Origin: Pempheris klunzingeri
Lineage: Eukaryota > Chordata > Actinopteri > Acropomatiformes > Pempheridae
Length of the DNA stretch: 64,000 bases
Assembly: GCF_042242105.1 (NCBI RefSeq)
Contig: NC_092020.1
Span: 2,779,001-2,843,000 of the forward strand
Direction of reading: 5' to 3'
Below the pieces are notes generated by a model. That model did not search any database. It was not told the origin of the DNA and saw nothing but the letters and a program-made list of their open reading frames with translations. Positions 11,801-21,800 of the stretch are shown here, piece by piece. Position numbers and translations under genes: made by a program. Position 1 is the first letter of the stretch; each line of letters begins with the position of its first letter.

Positions 11801-13992
11801 GTGGGGTACTGTGTTTCTGTAATATCAGCTGTAGAGGACTCCTTCTCAACCTCAGGTGTATTTCTAAGAGGTGGAGAACACTGTGGATACTGAGGGCTGT
11901 ACTCTGTGGAAACGTTTGCTGGTGATGGGGCAACGGGTGATGGATCTTTACTCCTATACTGAGGTGTGGGACTTTGGCACTCTGGCTCAGGTGAGAGAGT
12001 ATGATGCTTGGGCTGCGGTGAAGGTGTTTGGAACCTGGATTGATGTTGAGTTATTTCAGGCTGCAGGACAGAGCTTGTGAAGCCTGATATACGTGGTGAG
12101 TCTTGTGGTGTACCAGCGGACTCTGCTCTATCGCTCTGTATACTGTCTTTGCTTGGGGTAGGACTCCTCGCTCCAGGGGACACAAGTGTCCTATCAGGGT
12201 CAGGGCTGCAGAGACGGGAGAGCTCAGGAAACGGGGGACTGTTCCTGTCTTCAGGTTGAACAACACAGTAAGAAATCCCTGTGATGTGAGGGGATGAAGT
12301 GGGGCTTCTTGATGAGGCGGAGGCAAAGTGAGGCTCTAGGACAGGAGAGGGTGATGTTGTTTCCACTTCAGAAGATTGCTCTCTCCTACTGACCTCAGGT
12401 GAGGATGCTGTAATCCTGATTTCAGGTGAGGAAGCTGTGTGTCTGTGCTCTATGGGAGAGCAGTTGCTTGTAACTTCAGGTGATGGAGATGAACTGTAAC
12501 TTACTACAGGTGACGGCACGTGGGCCTCGATTTCAGATGGTGTTGAAATGTGTCCTATTTTATGTGAGGGGCCAGGAGAGGGAGTTCTTGTCCCAGTCTT
12601 AGATGGAGAAGCAGCACTGAGCAGGCCAGGTGAGCGAGCTGTGTGTCTCAATTCAGGTGAGACACGACTCTCCAAAAGCTCAGAAGATGTCGCGATTGAG
12701 ATGACAGGTGAGGGAGGTGTGTATCGTGGGGCAGGTGTAGACACAGTGCTGACAGGCTCAGCTGATAACCTTGTATCTTGGCTCTCAGGAGTAGTTGCGT
12801 TGTCTCTTCTTGCAGTGGGAAGATCTGAAATTAGCTCAGGGGTGTGGGTAGAATCTTCTATATCGGGGGTGAAGCCTCTGCTGAAGAGATCAGGCAGGGA
12901 AACCTTCCTTCTTAGCTCAGGAAAAGGAGAAGATGCTTGAGTATCTGGGGAGCAGGACCTATTTTTCAGCTCAGGAGTCTCACTTGAATGAGAGGATAAC
13001 TCTGTGCTAATGGATGATGGTAAAGGAGATGAAAGGATGGCTCTAGATTCAAAGGCAGATTCTGTAAAATCTAAAGAAAAATCTTTGGATGTGGATGTGG
13101 GTGAGGGACTGCTGTGTTGATTAAAGTAGCTGCTCCTTAGCTCAGGTGAGACTTGTGCTACCCTGAGGTCTGAAGATTGGGTGTTCACTGACTCAAAGGG
13201 TGATGAGCTGACACAGTTCCTATGCTTGGGGGAGGGACTTGGAGTTACAGACTGATGTGAGGGGCTGTTGTGTCTGTCTTGGAAAACAGGAGTGAGTTTT
13301 CTTGGTTCAGTTTCTGAATGAGCTTGTCTAGGATTAGATGGTGAGGGTGAACATCTTTTTTCAACTGAGGAAGAAGATAAGGATGATGCTCTTCCCTCTG
13401 GACTGAGGGTATAGGGACTATTATGCCTCGGAGAAGGGGTCCTCTTACCAGTGTCGAGGACTTCGGATGAGGGGCTAGCTGTAGTAAGCTGAGGTACTGG
13501 TGATTTGCCTTTTAGCTCTAAATCTGGGCTCCTGTCCTCTGAAACTTCTGGATGCCCCGAGCTCAGTCCCTCCCCCTCTGTCTGCCTCCTCGCCAAGGAC
13601 TCACTCTGCAACGGGGGACTGTAAAGCCTTTCTCTTGAATCCTCAAAGCCCTCCTCCCCTTCACTGAAGCCCTGTGCAGAGTGGTAAGAGCCCGAGGAGT
13701 CGTTCAGATCATCCACCAGGGGTGATACAGCAGCTGTCCCGTCCACCTCCCTCTGGGAGGGGACAAAAGCCCTTACAGCTGGGCTGCTTGACAGGGAGGG
13801 TGACTCACAGTCGTCTCCAAAAATGTCACACAGGCAGGTAGTCTCGGAAATGGCACTGCGCTGAGTAGGGACGTTGATTATGTCAAAGATTTCAACGTGA
13901 TTGGGGGTGCCGTCACGATGACACAGGGAATAGGTGCGGGGCGCACTGCGCAGGAAGGAGTAGCTGTCCCCCTGGAGACTCCAGCTGTCCAT
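5869..13992 (-). CDS. DUF4585-family proline/serine-rich protein (PROB1 / C4orf54 / CEFIP-like), 2707 aa in one exon
   Basis: This is a single uninterrupted frame of 2707 codons, and it ends in TGA at 5869-5871. The start has a good context (G at -3, G at +4). Family evidence is the paired C-terminal motif DPETGKYFYIEVP (about residue 2540) and DPETGQYVEV (about 2565), typical of DUF4585 proteins. Two internal blocks also fit: NEVKWFTDVAFSSLSSPEVD (about 1145) and SVSLDET followed by KTKMASCLIKSVLSKKM (about 1336). Residues 150-600 are dense in SP/TP motifs (SPSP, TPSP, SPEL). Highly charged Glu/Arg stretches lie near 990-1025 and 1650-1700, and the last 400 residues are Pro/His/Gln-rich. Human relatives are shorter as I recall them (PROB1 about 1015 aa, CEFIP about 1435, C4orf54 about 1793). 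The human relatives known to me are expressed in striated muscle, and CEFIP binds FHL2 at the Z-disc. A muscle role here is inference. Which paralogue it represents is unresolved: the internal blocks resemble C4orf54, while the 5q-like neighbours favour PROB1. Confidence 0.9.
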   Translation of the reverse strand: MDSWSLQGDSYSFLRSAPRTYSLCHRDGTPNHVEIFDIINVPTQRSAISETTCLCDIFGDDCESPSLSSSPAVRAFVPSQREVDGTAAVSPLVDDLNDSSGSYHSAQGFSEGEEGFEDSRERLYSPPLQSESLARRQTEGEGLSSGHPEVSEDRSPDLELKGKSPVPQLTTASPSSEVLDTGKRTPSPRHNSPYTLSPEGRASSLSSSSVEKRCSPSPSNPRQAHSETEPRKLTPVFQDRHNSPSHQSVTPSPSPKHRNCVSSSPFESVNTQSSDLRVAQVSPELRSSYFNQHSSPSPTSTSKDFSLDFTESAFESRAILSSPLPSSISTELSSHSSETPELKNRSCSPDTQASSPFPELRRKVSLPDLFSRGFTPDIEDSTHTPELISDLPTARRDNATTPESQDTRLSAEPVSTVSTPAPRYTPPSPVISIATSSELLESRVSPELRHTARSPGLLSAASPSKTGTRTPSPGPSHKIGHISTPSEIEAHVPSPVVSYSSSPSPEVTSNCSPIEHRHTASSPEIRITASSPEVSRREQSSEVETTSPSPVLEPHFASASSRSPTSSPHITGISYCVVQPEDRNSPPFPELSRLCSPDPDRTLVSPGARSPTPSKDSIQSDRAESAGTPQDSPRISGFTSSVLQPEITQHQSRFQTPSPQPKHHTLSPEPECQSPTPQYRSKDPSPVAPSPANVSTEYSPQYPQCSPPLRNTPEVEKESSTADITETQYPTHLAKESVSPSLDLDKRDKSVTPEIESRSPVAAVNSPVSTSPFLAEEKVDSSLTQQSTEREATPNEANNRDNSSLAVFSEEKQAIDSTFCQKEDTYNNPPTEINYSPNPLDRSPPVNRAPSNAPVQRLQNPQPQFTTYPLTFESSSSLRSSCAPEHTRRHLSTSVRRENRERLSEDMAHHVNRRRTPSPPLTRFTPVHIVAPEKPYRQWQNRGHSPTQVVGSSLSGNFKKVVTNRESPNVAPVDNNSQAPWVRLGTQLEMEREMQLEEDREVGRNRQRDREMERERKREEQLTEKGKGWQGDASYRGEQVELSFKSRNRKGPASRRAAPTTRDNRQGLPTVHSYSESLLATRQLQQQQSLPRLAPQQDTRGGPSRRLQHPAPQKKNSAPGRVAANRPCRSSSSSMGSELDETDNEVKWFTDVAFSSLSSPEVDYLDMYNSSHRSSTNISQTSTQESPAGVSAAWLAYADFRGSAPRLDNDELSFHHPSASYSDGLDPLRRYELGSFECVEVAVEREDSKKVRRGVPKRQIQLKRKNNSEGKQDESSENSSPGLPVMVESPSLESHSRETYVRQHSTPAAMQECYPSERSPEPSQQSDRKSILQKSVSLDETCTKTKMASCLIKSVLSKKMQSVDTQPDERAGEEASPTFEENAVEQNLSSSLQSDYSLSSEGLPVRGEPRTKDEAKPPKSIGVRTSNRPSSSSSSRGVNFSQTESEEADSQSRNASSLKSEKISELKVPFESKQSGSGLQRADDSKTWDEREGGDSANATARNTGAPSATGANRTQARVTNRDQECENTEDHKQLQQADKDAYSSKTQEITLKAVEKKKASLNVCLTPEAENKPEAPSPQMSFTEKEERVETSVDEKTDEEEGNGNNPVKVPIHKVRDVRRLVKNTYNLSFKATSAVIPSNGNGEMSENFNEERREEIKEERREEVIAREEREVSQELRREEREEEFRVESREEQKEEVKDLKMVSSSPPLHSKGNPQSRPQPMQIEYKAVCWKEDKNKATASKKDSENPGDKPPASPKLVPEVSRESQKSYTTGDATIAKPCQHDLNIAAETQETMREMHKVKDNGDKPVVVRTDRKPPMLGSLPKLPSKEREVSTAVVLIRDGSSKTKTSPSPAQEEIPTPIQVPVAPSSPRSATPDSAPGSSGHSVSMLLKEKGYQADIGAVVGDNQNAAGGKGVPRKHVNCLEIPLQTNAPSDGGRIESHRERTFSSSSTMSGPSAVSDNTDTLRKNREDEEVSIKPTVRDTAKQKSSSPPRNTQEQTPPATKPKEQLDFEAVKRQDPTFPPRSPAMRRFRPQAIEVKSLSKETQKQEMPTNSTGSNRPQTIEVKSIAKNSQKPAVPPKPSCKFKPADLAAMPNEAQRPSATTSIAKSQGEERPQTIVVSSPTIYRKISNESTSTSNYTRKLAVSAVSSLKPPPCKTTATTISSLSNQSTAPSETEASNDRGQEQKLGAAPQSSSYTQRPTTIASAPTSAAGPGLTSAPGPASDPSTSQVRAPTSAGAIQPTQPAVTDPDSQPQYSRTAYPHEQAMPVTSNNIKQPAAVSITQVPGYTHQPSRRSLSSERSRRTDELHFYASDDPPSYDERESFSPLMLPDLTPRRSNHYQPASRPPPCSCTAGCPSHPGLTPPHHHRSPHSHTPPAPPHSPGQALPYPVAQPPLRPHQCRPDPQPMSYQPGSPKSSPLGPSQPPAMYQPLHQPPPCPPHPSLMQACPADRPLQPPQHIDPRRPPVHRSPQQQPPGMAGASYSDPGHSHSPGLPPMDPQYLCGPQSLGPSYGSEYGGDSSSLYSESSYGQTPRRVLVDPETGKYFYIEVPVQPLRKMLFDPETGQYVEVLIPQQAMSHSGLYPPSAAPYPSLHNPNMYTHATQYVPYAAPPPPAHPQAQPQPPRYPEASAAATMHPSGPGVSYRNPSGQGSKPEPHNHPPLDQSYLESMYYVPTGMNASPNPTPPDYYHKHPPNLPPTGGKRS

Positions 13993-14071
13993 CGCTTGTC
14001 CACTAGCTCCAAATTCTCACTGTGGCCAGTCCAGTCTGCTCGTCTAGTCTGCTCTGGGCTCTGTTCCTGGA
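13993..14071 (-). other. Probable 5' UTR part of the DUF4585 coding exon
   Basis: On the minus strand a pyrimidine-rich stretch ending in TTTCTAG lies just upstream of position 14071, about 80 nt before the ATG. It is a plausible splice acceptor. If so, the single coding exon is preceded by at least one non-coding exon. I could not fix the position of that exon. Confidence 0.4.
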
Positions 14072-14084
14072 CTAGAAAGATATG

Positions 14085-15120
14085 GTCACCTGGAGGGTGT
14101 GTAGTTCATTCATTTATATCACCAGTAACCCTGGTGAATATCATCAAGAGGCAAAAGATTATCAATAACATGTATAGAGGCTAAGGCATTGTGCATTGTT
14201 TCTGTTCTGTTACCTTGCCAACAGCAAATTTAGCTTTTAACCCTCAAATGAGAATACCTACAGTACACTGATAGGGTAAACCTCCAAAAGTGGTTCACAA
14301 ATAAATATAACTGTCACTATGCCTTAAAAAGCAGTAGCAAGCAACTATAAATTAATGAAAGAGGATATATATTCAGTGACTAAAAGCATTTAGTTGTGCT
14401 TAAAAGCTCCTGAGATATTATCATGGCATTACATGTGATGTGCAGCTTATTCTAAACTATAAAGACTGAGATTTATCAAGCTTACATATATGAAAAATGA
14501 CAGCATTGCGATTAGCTCTGCCAAATACGTACCCTTTATCTTAACTTTCCATATCGCATTGGTATGGTAGGATTGACCAGAGAAAGAGAGCCTGCTCCCT
14601 GTGCAAGTAGAGAAAGACAGAATGACTGGTGCTGTACCTTTGGCCAATGATGAGGCTTTCCCAAGGGCATTGAGTTCCTCTGTGCTGCAAAATCTACCCC
14701 TCATCCGGCGAACTGTCTCTCAAAATCCACAGCTGAATCCAGGCCTGAGAGGCTCTGTGCAGCTCAGCCTGGCAGAGCCACACTGGCTAGACAACTTCAG
14801 AATGTAAAAGACACTGCCATGTATCAGACTTGAATAGAAAAAGCGAAGAGGGGCATCTCGCTCAGACACATTACATCCCCTAATGCTTCCATCTCTATTT
14901 CTGCCCCTCCCTTCAGAGCTGGCCTACAGGAAACTGCTTACTGAGTCTAATCAGGATCTTTTCGGTTGGACATTGGCTTTACAGTGTGAGCTGGGGTGGG
15001 TGGGTGGGTGGGTGGGTTTATAGTTAGCAGCAGGTGCTGATCCGGCCAGGACGGATGAGTGCGGCTGGAATCTGACACTTACAGCCAGCTCAGTCACAGG
15101 GCTCCTCTATATATAGACCC
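14085..15120 (-). promoter_or_regulatory. Upstream region of the DUF4585 gene with a MEF2/TATA-type palindrome and an E-box
   Basis: This kilobase holds no coding exon that I can see. At 15107-15116 there is CTATATATAG, which fits the MEF2 consensus CTA(A/T)4TAG exactly and would also serve as a TATA box. A CAGGTG E-box lies at 15031-15036, and a (GGGT)n tract at 14993-15017. MEF2 sites with E-boxes are common in muscle promoters, which would suit this gene family. Promoter activity is inference. Confidence 0.35.
14993..15017. repeat. (GGGT)n microsatellite
   Basis: About six tandem GGGT units. The G-runs could in principle form a G-quadruplex on the plus strand. It lies close to the candidate promoter of the DUF4585 gene. 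Confidence 0.85.
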
Positions 15121-16770
15121 ATACTATCAGGGCCAGATAGCCTTAGCTTTAGCTGTTTGCCTGGGCACACTGGTGGGGAAAGAAAGGAACAGAGAGCTCG
15201 GACCACAGCCCACACATTATCCACTTAACCGCTACATATGACGTTATGCCTGGCACTGAGGGAGTAGTTAATGTATGCTTGTATGTGTTTGTGCGAGCAT
15301 GAATGCTAAGGTGGAGCTGGGGTACAACAGGTCAAAGGTTAACAGAGACCACCCGACTTTCACACCTCACGTGGAGAACTCCTGTGCGCTGCATGGTACC
15401 TAAGAATGCTTGCATAACTAAGGTGGTCTCACATGTTTTAAGTCACGTTTTTTTTTTCATGGTCAAGCTTCATATAAGCTTGCCAATCTTGCAGCCACAA
15501 TGTCTGATCAAAACTGTCACAGCAAGGGATCATGTTATTTTACTGTACCTAGCACCTGCTGAGCCACAGTGAGGCATGTTTGATGATAGTAAGTTTGGAT
15601 AAGCCCTGTGCCCCAAACCTAATACCTCATGTGATTAATATTCGCTCTCAGCTATTAAGTCATTCAGGGCAAACCAATGGAAAATCTTTGATTGTTGCCC
15701 CAACTGAATGTTGCATAAGGCTGTGACTGCTAGTACATCTGTTGAATCAAAGGGTTGAGAAACTGCTCCCAACACTGGAAAGTCAACAATCTATTATATA
15801 TGTGCCATCATACATATGTAATTTGGCCTCCCTTTCTGTCAGGTGTGTCATACATATGTGTGCCACAGTTAATGTGGCTATGGGGCTAGCCTGAGTCTTT
15901 GACCTTGGTGGAGCTGTATAACATCTATATGTCTTTTTTTTTTTTTTACACCATCAATTCTGTATATACTCATTATTGTTTATAGACTAGTGTTTATAGA
16001 GTATAAAGTATCCTGCAAGTGATTTCATGTTTCACTGGAGGCTCTAATGGCATGACAAACATGAATCATCGTCCGTCTGCACACTTATCAGGTACTAAGG
16101 AGGGGACGGATGATATGATTACAGCTCATATGGTAAACCAGCATACACTATTTCAGTATGCGTTATACATAAACACAGGTGTTACTTGGAAAAGTATCAA
16201 ACTTGGACAACATGTGTGCATGTGTGAATGTATATCAGTGTGCTGGGTATGAGACAGTGTGAACTCAAGTGTACAGAAGTGCTGATAAATTTGAACCTCT
16301 GTGGTTATGGCAGCACAGCGGACTGGAGGAGGACTCAGAGGGGAAGAATGATGAGCACCTCAGCAATGAGGAGCTTCAGTCTACATCACTGATTAGTCAC
16401 ACAAGCATTCCTGCTGTCCAAAGACCTCACCCACCCTCAGCATCTGAGCCATGCTTGTACAATGCGCTGCATTGGAATCTGTAAGTGGACAAATGTATAA
16501 CTTCATAAGGGCTTGGCAGAAATGTTCAGTGATCACATGTTTAACAAATGTCAAATGCTGTCTGGCACAGCACCTCATGTGTACAGATAAATAAACGTGA
16601 TTTTCTTTTTAAAAACTATTTCTGATTATCTGCTTGCTTCTATCTGTGGGATATGATGCCAAACTGGGGTCCAGTCTCATGATGCCAAGTGCTTGTATTT
16701 ATGACAAACAGTGAGAAAAGATCACGTTTCAAATCTTTTTTTTGTGAACTGACCTAGTTGCCCTTTTAGG
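15121..16770. other. Intergenic stretch between the DUF4585 gene and rmnd5b
   Basis: I see no exon, RNA gene or transposon coding sequence here. There are poly-T tracts near 15449 and 15936 and only short reading frames. It separates two divergently transcribed genes, so it may contain enhancers of either, but no specific element could be identified. Confidence 0.5.
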
Positions 16771-16772
16771 AT

Positions 16773-17090
16773 GTGGCTGACTTTAAACTCTATACAAGCC
16801 ACATTTTAATTTTAGCTGTATTTTTTTGTGTTTTAGTGATGGACATTTTGAGGAATATGTACTCTACCTGTTATGATACCTTACACTTTTATCAGGGGGG
16901 TAAACTTTCTACTCCACAGCACAGATTTGACTGCTGCACCTACACTTTGCAGATTAAGACTTTACATACGAAACATATGATCGATGCCTTTCTGCAGATT
17001 AAACTACTGACACACTATATCAAACAGATGCAATCAGCTCTACCATGACCAGCTGTAACATTAACATGATATTTACATTGTGATGCATCA
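16773..17090. repeat. Diverged percomorph interspersed repeat
   Basis: Phrases such as 'ctttgcagatt', 'accagctgtaacattaa' and 'gatgcatcagtac' resemble the same dispersed teleost repeat as the copy at 49160-49392, but this copy is more decayed. It abuts the presumed promoter of rmnd5b. The assignment rests on remembered consensus text, not on a library search. Confidence 0.45.
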
Positions 17091-17149
17091 GTACTGAGCC
17101 AACCTTTAAAGCATGAGCTGACGAAAGAAGAAATCTGATTCAAGTCAAA

Positions 17150-17325
17150 ATAAAAATGGTGCACGAAGAGCTGTTATTGTGTCGCAGAGAAATTGACTTT
17201 TATTGTGAAATGTCCCGTTAAGGCAGAATGCGACACAGGAAGATCCGCATTACGACTGCTGGTGAAGTGTTGCCATAACAGGCAAGTGGCTAACGCTAAT
17301 GTTTGCTAACTAATTAGCAGGATAG
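17150..17325 (+). promoter_or_regulatory. rmnd5b: Candidate promoter and non-coding first exon of rmnd5b
   Basis: This short stretch has more CpG than its surroundings (GCGACAC, ATCCGCATTACGAC and similar). It ends in GGATAG followed by GTGAGTGG, a strong splice donor near 17326. The first coding exon of rmnd5b begins after an acceptor at 18801, so a non-coding first exon ending here is expected. The transcription start cannot be fixed from sequence alone. Confidence 0.45.
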
Positions 17326-18839
17326 GTGAGTGGCGTGTGTTTAAACATATCTTAAATTTCAATCAAACTGTAGATGTTTTAAGTGTTGGGTTAGCGCGAA
17401 ATAATGAAGGCAAGCGGGTTGTCATTCTCTCCTGAAATTATTTGGGCCTTGTCAGTCAGCAGCTGGCTAACATCAGCTAGCTAAGTAGCTGCTAGCAATG
17501 GCGAGCTTTTGTAGCTAGCCAGCCTCTGTCATACCGTTTGTTTATGTTAGCTGTGCGACAGCTTATTTTTCTACATTATCGCGTGGAATCAAAGCACACT
17601 GGTTAACAGTTCGTGATACTTCACATTTATCATTGTTAGCGAGTAATAACACACACAAAACGCGCCGTTTCGTCATTAAAATAGAAATGTAGCTTGCGTT
17701 TGTGTTGGTTAGCTGTATTACGGTAAGTGCTAGCTAGGTAGACATTTTCTGTGTCCAGCTCAGAAGCGGTGCGTTACAGTAAAGCTGTATTTAACAATAA
17801 TCTGATGTTTTCACAACCAGACGCTAATAGAATCCAAACGTGGAGCATCTGCTCAAACAAAATCACTGATCAATATTATGTTTAGTAGCCTGATTGGATT
17901 ATACTTTAGTTCAGCAGAGACTCAAGTGGCGACCATCGTTAGTAAACACCAGGCCTCAGAGTACACTGTGTGCCTGCCTCTGATGTTGTCAAGGCCTTGC
18001 TAAGTGTTAGCAGTGTCACACCAGGCCAAACTTTTAATCAGGGCAGTGCTGGATAGGTTTGATTTTACTTCTCTAGACTAAAAAAGTAATTGTTCCAGCT
18101 CTCAAAGTAACACTTGGTACCTTTAGCCTTTGGGCTGAGGCAGCTGTGTGATGATGGGATTGTCAAAATGTCATCAGTGCAGCCAAATACTGCAGCTGGT
18201 TTGTGACATTAAAACAATGGAACATCTTTTTAATATGTACTCAGGCTAAATTTAAGTAGGATTTTCTTTTGTGTTGAATCAACTTCAGGAAGTTCAATTT
18301 AAAGAGAAAACAAAATCATAGATTATTTGAAGTAGATCAGTTCATCTGCTGGGCTAATGTGCCATTATGGGCATGTCTGATGGCTGATTAGTAACAAGAA
18401 ATTGCAAGTCAGAAATACCAATATGTTTCATTTGAAGTAGTTTGAAATGGTGTTGCCATTACATAGCACAATCACATTTATATTTCAGCCTTGAGGGTCG
18501 ATGCGCCAAGTACATGATTTGATCTGCAATTCTTTAAAAGTAAATTCTAAGGGGTTGTTACAAAGCATGATTTATTATTCTTTGTGTTTAGGTATGCTGT
18601 GTGTTTAGGAAATTGCGATTGACATGTTTCTTGGGACGTCTTTGATGAAGCACTTCATTGAAACAAATAATTATTTAGTTGCAGCCTGAAAATAATTCAA
18701 AATAACATCAAATATTGGTATTGATAGTGACGTATTAGTATAAGTCGGGATGTATTAACAGTTCGCTGGCTTTGACCTGTGTTTTTCTCTTCTTCATCTA
18801 GGTGTTGTTGTTGTGTGTGTGCGTGTTCCAGTCTGAACC

Positions 18840-21800
18840 ATGGAACAGTGTGCATGTGTTGAGCGGGAGCTGGAGAAAGTGCTCCATCGCTTTGTAATGT
18901 ATGGCCACCAGTCTGAGGAGAGGCTAGATGAGCTCCTGCGCAGTGTCTGTGAGATACGAGGACAGCTAGTTGCTTTTGGTAAGAAAAACTGATACACATA
19001 AGAGTGACTGAACAATATGAAGATACAACATTTGCAAGTTAAGTGAATTAAGCCTTTTTTTTTTTAGTAATTTTAACTTCTTTGTTCCATTAGGAGTTAA
19101 AATGGTGCTTTGTGATGCTTCACCAGTGATGTATCATAACTAATAAGGCACATATTATTGTAGACATGCACAGTGACTACTTCCCTTTTTTCTCTCTTGC
19201 AGGAGTACAAGATGCAGACCTTTCAGTTCTATCTCAGACTATGGCACAGTGTTGTAAAAATATTAAAGAAACAGTGCAGATGCTAGCGTCCCGGCATAAG
19301 GACATACATGGCAGTGTGTCAAAAGTGGGCAAAGCCATTGACAGAGTAAGGACCGGCAGCATCTTTCTTTTACATTAACATTTGACATTCGAATATTTAA
19401 TGTCTAATATACTTCTCCACAGAATTTTGATGCGGAGATCAGTGCTGTGGTGGCAGAGACAGTGTGGGACACCCCAGAGAGACAGAAATACCTGAGTGAG
19501 ACCATTGTGGAGCACCTGTACAGACAAGGGATGCTCAGTGTAGCAGAGGATCTTTGTCAGGTAAGTAGCTGTGAATCTGTCAAACTAATGGTTTTGGTGT
19601 AAATATAGCCTGAATGGCTTTAAGAGGATGGAAGAGTTCTCAATAACTCAGAATGCCTTTTCCTGTTATCTAGGAGTCTGGTGTAGTTATAGATATGAGT
19701 ATGAAGCAGCCTTTCCTGGAGCTAAACAGAATCCTTGAAGCACTCAGGATGCAGGACCTCAGGCCGGCACTTGAGTAAGTTTTCTCTTTCTTTTTACCCT
19801 CATCTGTGTGCAGACAGTCGCCATCTTTGTAAAGAGAATCAAAATAAAGTGACTATTTTCAAACATTGGCAAAGACAGATTTTCACAGCTTGCAAAAGTG
19901 CTTACGCTATGTTTCCTATCTGGCTGACTAATCAAACTTTGGGAAGAAATCTGGACACTTAGCACAAGTTACCACCTCCATAAAGCCCATATATGCTTGA
20001 GGAATTTCTATTGAGATAAAGTTTACTTTGGTCCTGCCAAGGCTTTCCCTCAGGGTGGGAAATTGGCACCAGCCACCTGCCAAGTGCTGCTAAAATACGA
20101 AAGTCACTAAGAGATTTCAGATGCACAATGATGATTTCCCAGCAAGTGGCTGGTGAATTTGAACATTTATCTGTCTGTGGCTGGTAGATGGTCACATTTT
20201 AAAAAGTTCATCTCCCACTTTCGAACACATTGTGATTATTAAGAAACTCCCCCTAGGCCGTTGATCACTATAAGTGTGGACATAGCTGGCTGTACTTACT
20301 CATGTCTGTGCCTTCTTAGGTGGGCTGTGACGAATCGGCAGCGCCTTTTGGACCTGAACAGTAGTCTAGAATTCAAGTTGCACCGCTTGTACTTCATTAG
20401 CCTGCTCAGTGGGGGAATCGGCAACCAAATGGAGGCCCTGCAGTACGCCAGGCACTTCCAGCCTTTTGCATCTCAGCACCAGAGAGGTAGACAATAAACA
20501 ATCATTTCAACATTTCTGGCACAAACACACAAAGAGGTTTGATTTGTGTTTTACCATTTTTTGTAAACTCTTCTTCTTTTAAGAAGAGTCCCCACAATAA
20601 TTTATGCGTTTAAGCGTTCTTGAGACAAATGCATGATAATTATATAAATTATTATCATCACAACACTCCAGTAGTGTTGTTTGTTTTTGTGGTCTTCCTT
20701 ACCTGTACTGTTTCATCCCTGCAGATATTCAGATCCTGATGGGCAGTCTGGTGTACCTGCGTCACGGCATCGAGAACTCTCCGTACCGCAGTCTGCTGGA
20801 GACAAATCAGTGGGCTGAGATCTGTAACATCTTCACCAGGGATGCCTGTGCTTTACTGGGCCTCTCCGTAGAGTCTCCACTCAGCGTTAGGTTAGAAAAC
20901 ACCTTATCTCTGATTTCCTTTTTAAATCTTTACATTTATGTGAAAGTTGAGATTAAAGTTGAAACAGTTTTTTTTTTGCGGTTCAAGATGAAGTATAAAC
21001 GGTGCCGTTTAACATGGTGATGACAGCCAATTTATAAAACTATAATCAAAATTCATCACCACTGCTTTGTCTATTTATCTGCAGCTTTGCATCAGGCTGT
21101 ATGGCCTTGCCAGTGCTGATGAACATCAAGCAGGTGATCGAGCAGAGACAGTGCAGCGGAGTCTGGACGCACAAAGATGAGCTGCCTGTAAGACTCTTTG
21201 AAACTCCACAAGGAATCTATCGCCTCTTTTTCTTCCTTTTCACCATTCAGTTGATTCACATCACATCTGTTCATGTAGATTGAAATTGACCTGGGGAAGA
21301 AGTGCTGGTACCACTCTGTGTTCGCCTGCCCGATCCTCAGGCAGCAAACCTCAGAGAGCAATCCTCCCATGAAGCTCATCTGTGGCCACGTCATCTCCAG
21401 AGATGCCCTCAACAAACTGACTAATGCTGGGAAGTAAGTCAACAGTACAGTACCATAGTGTTGTGTCAGTAGCAACGGTTAAAAAGACTTTCATAGTCTT
21501 ATCTTGGATCACAACATTGAACTGTTACATTCATGGTGATTATTGGTGATTCATTTTGTTATAATTAAGAACTATATTGTTAGAAAACCAGACCCAGAAG
21601 ACAGACGGCAAACATGGACGTTGTGAAATGATTACTGGTGGTTTCTTGCGTTTAAAAAGCTAATATTTAAGTGAGCAAATACAGTTTCTAGGAACGATTG
21701 CTTTTCAAAATAGTTCCTGCTGCCAACTGAATTATCACACAGTGATAACACAACTTTGGCACAACACAGCAACCACATTTTAAGCCTGCATTTGTTGTCG

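Noticed and set aside
5908-13000. Many antisense and shifted open frames (up to about 160 codons) within the DUF4585 exon
   Set aside because: They are shadows of one long, compositionally biased coding frame. None has independent domain support or a plausible splice context.
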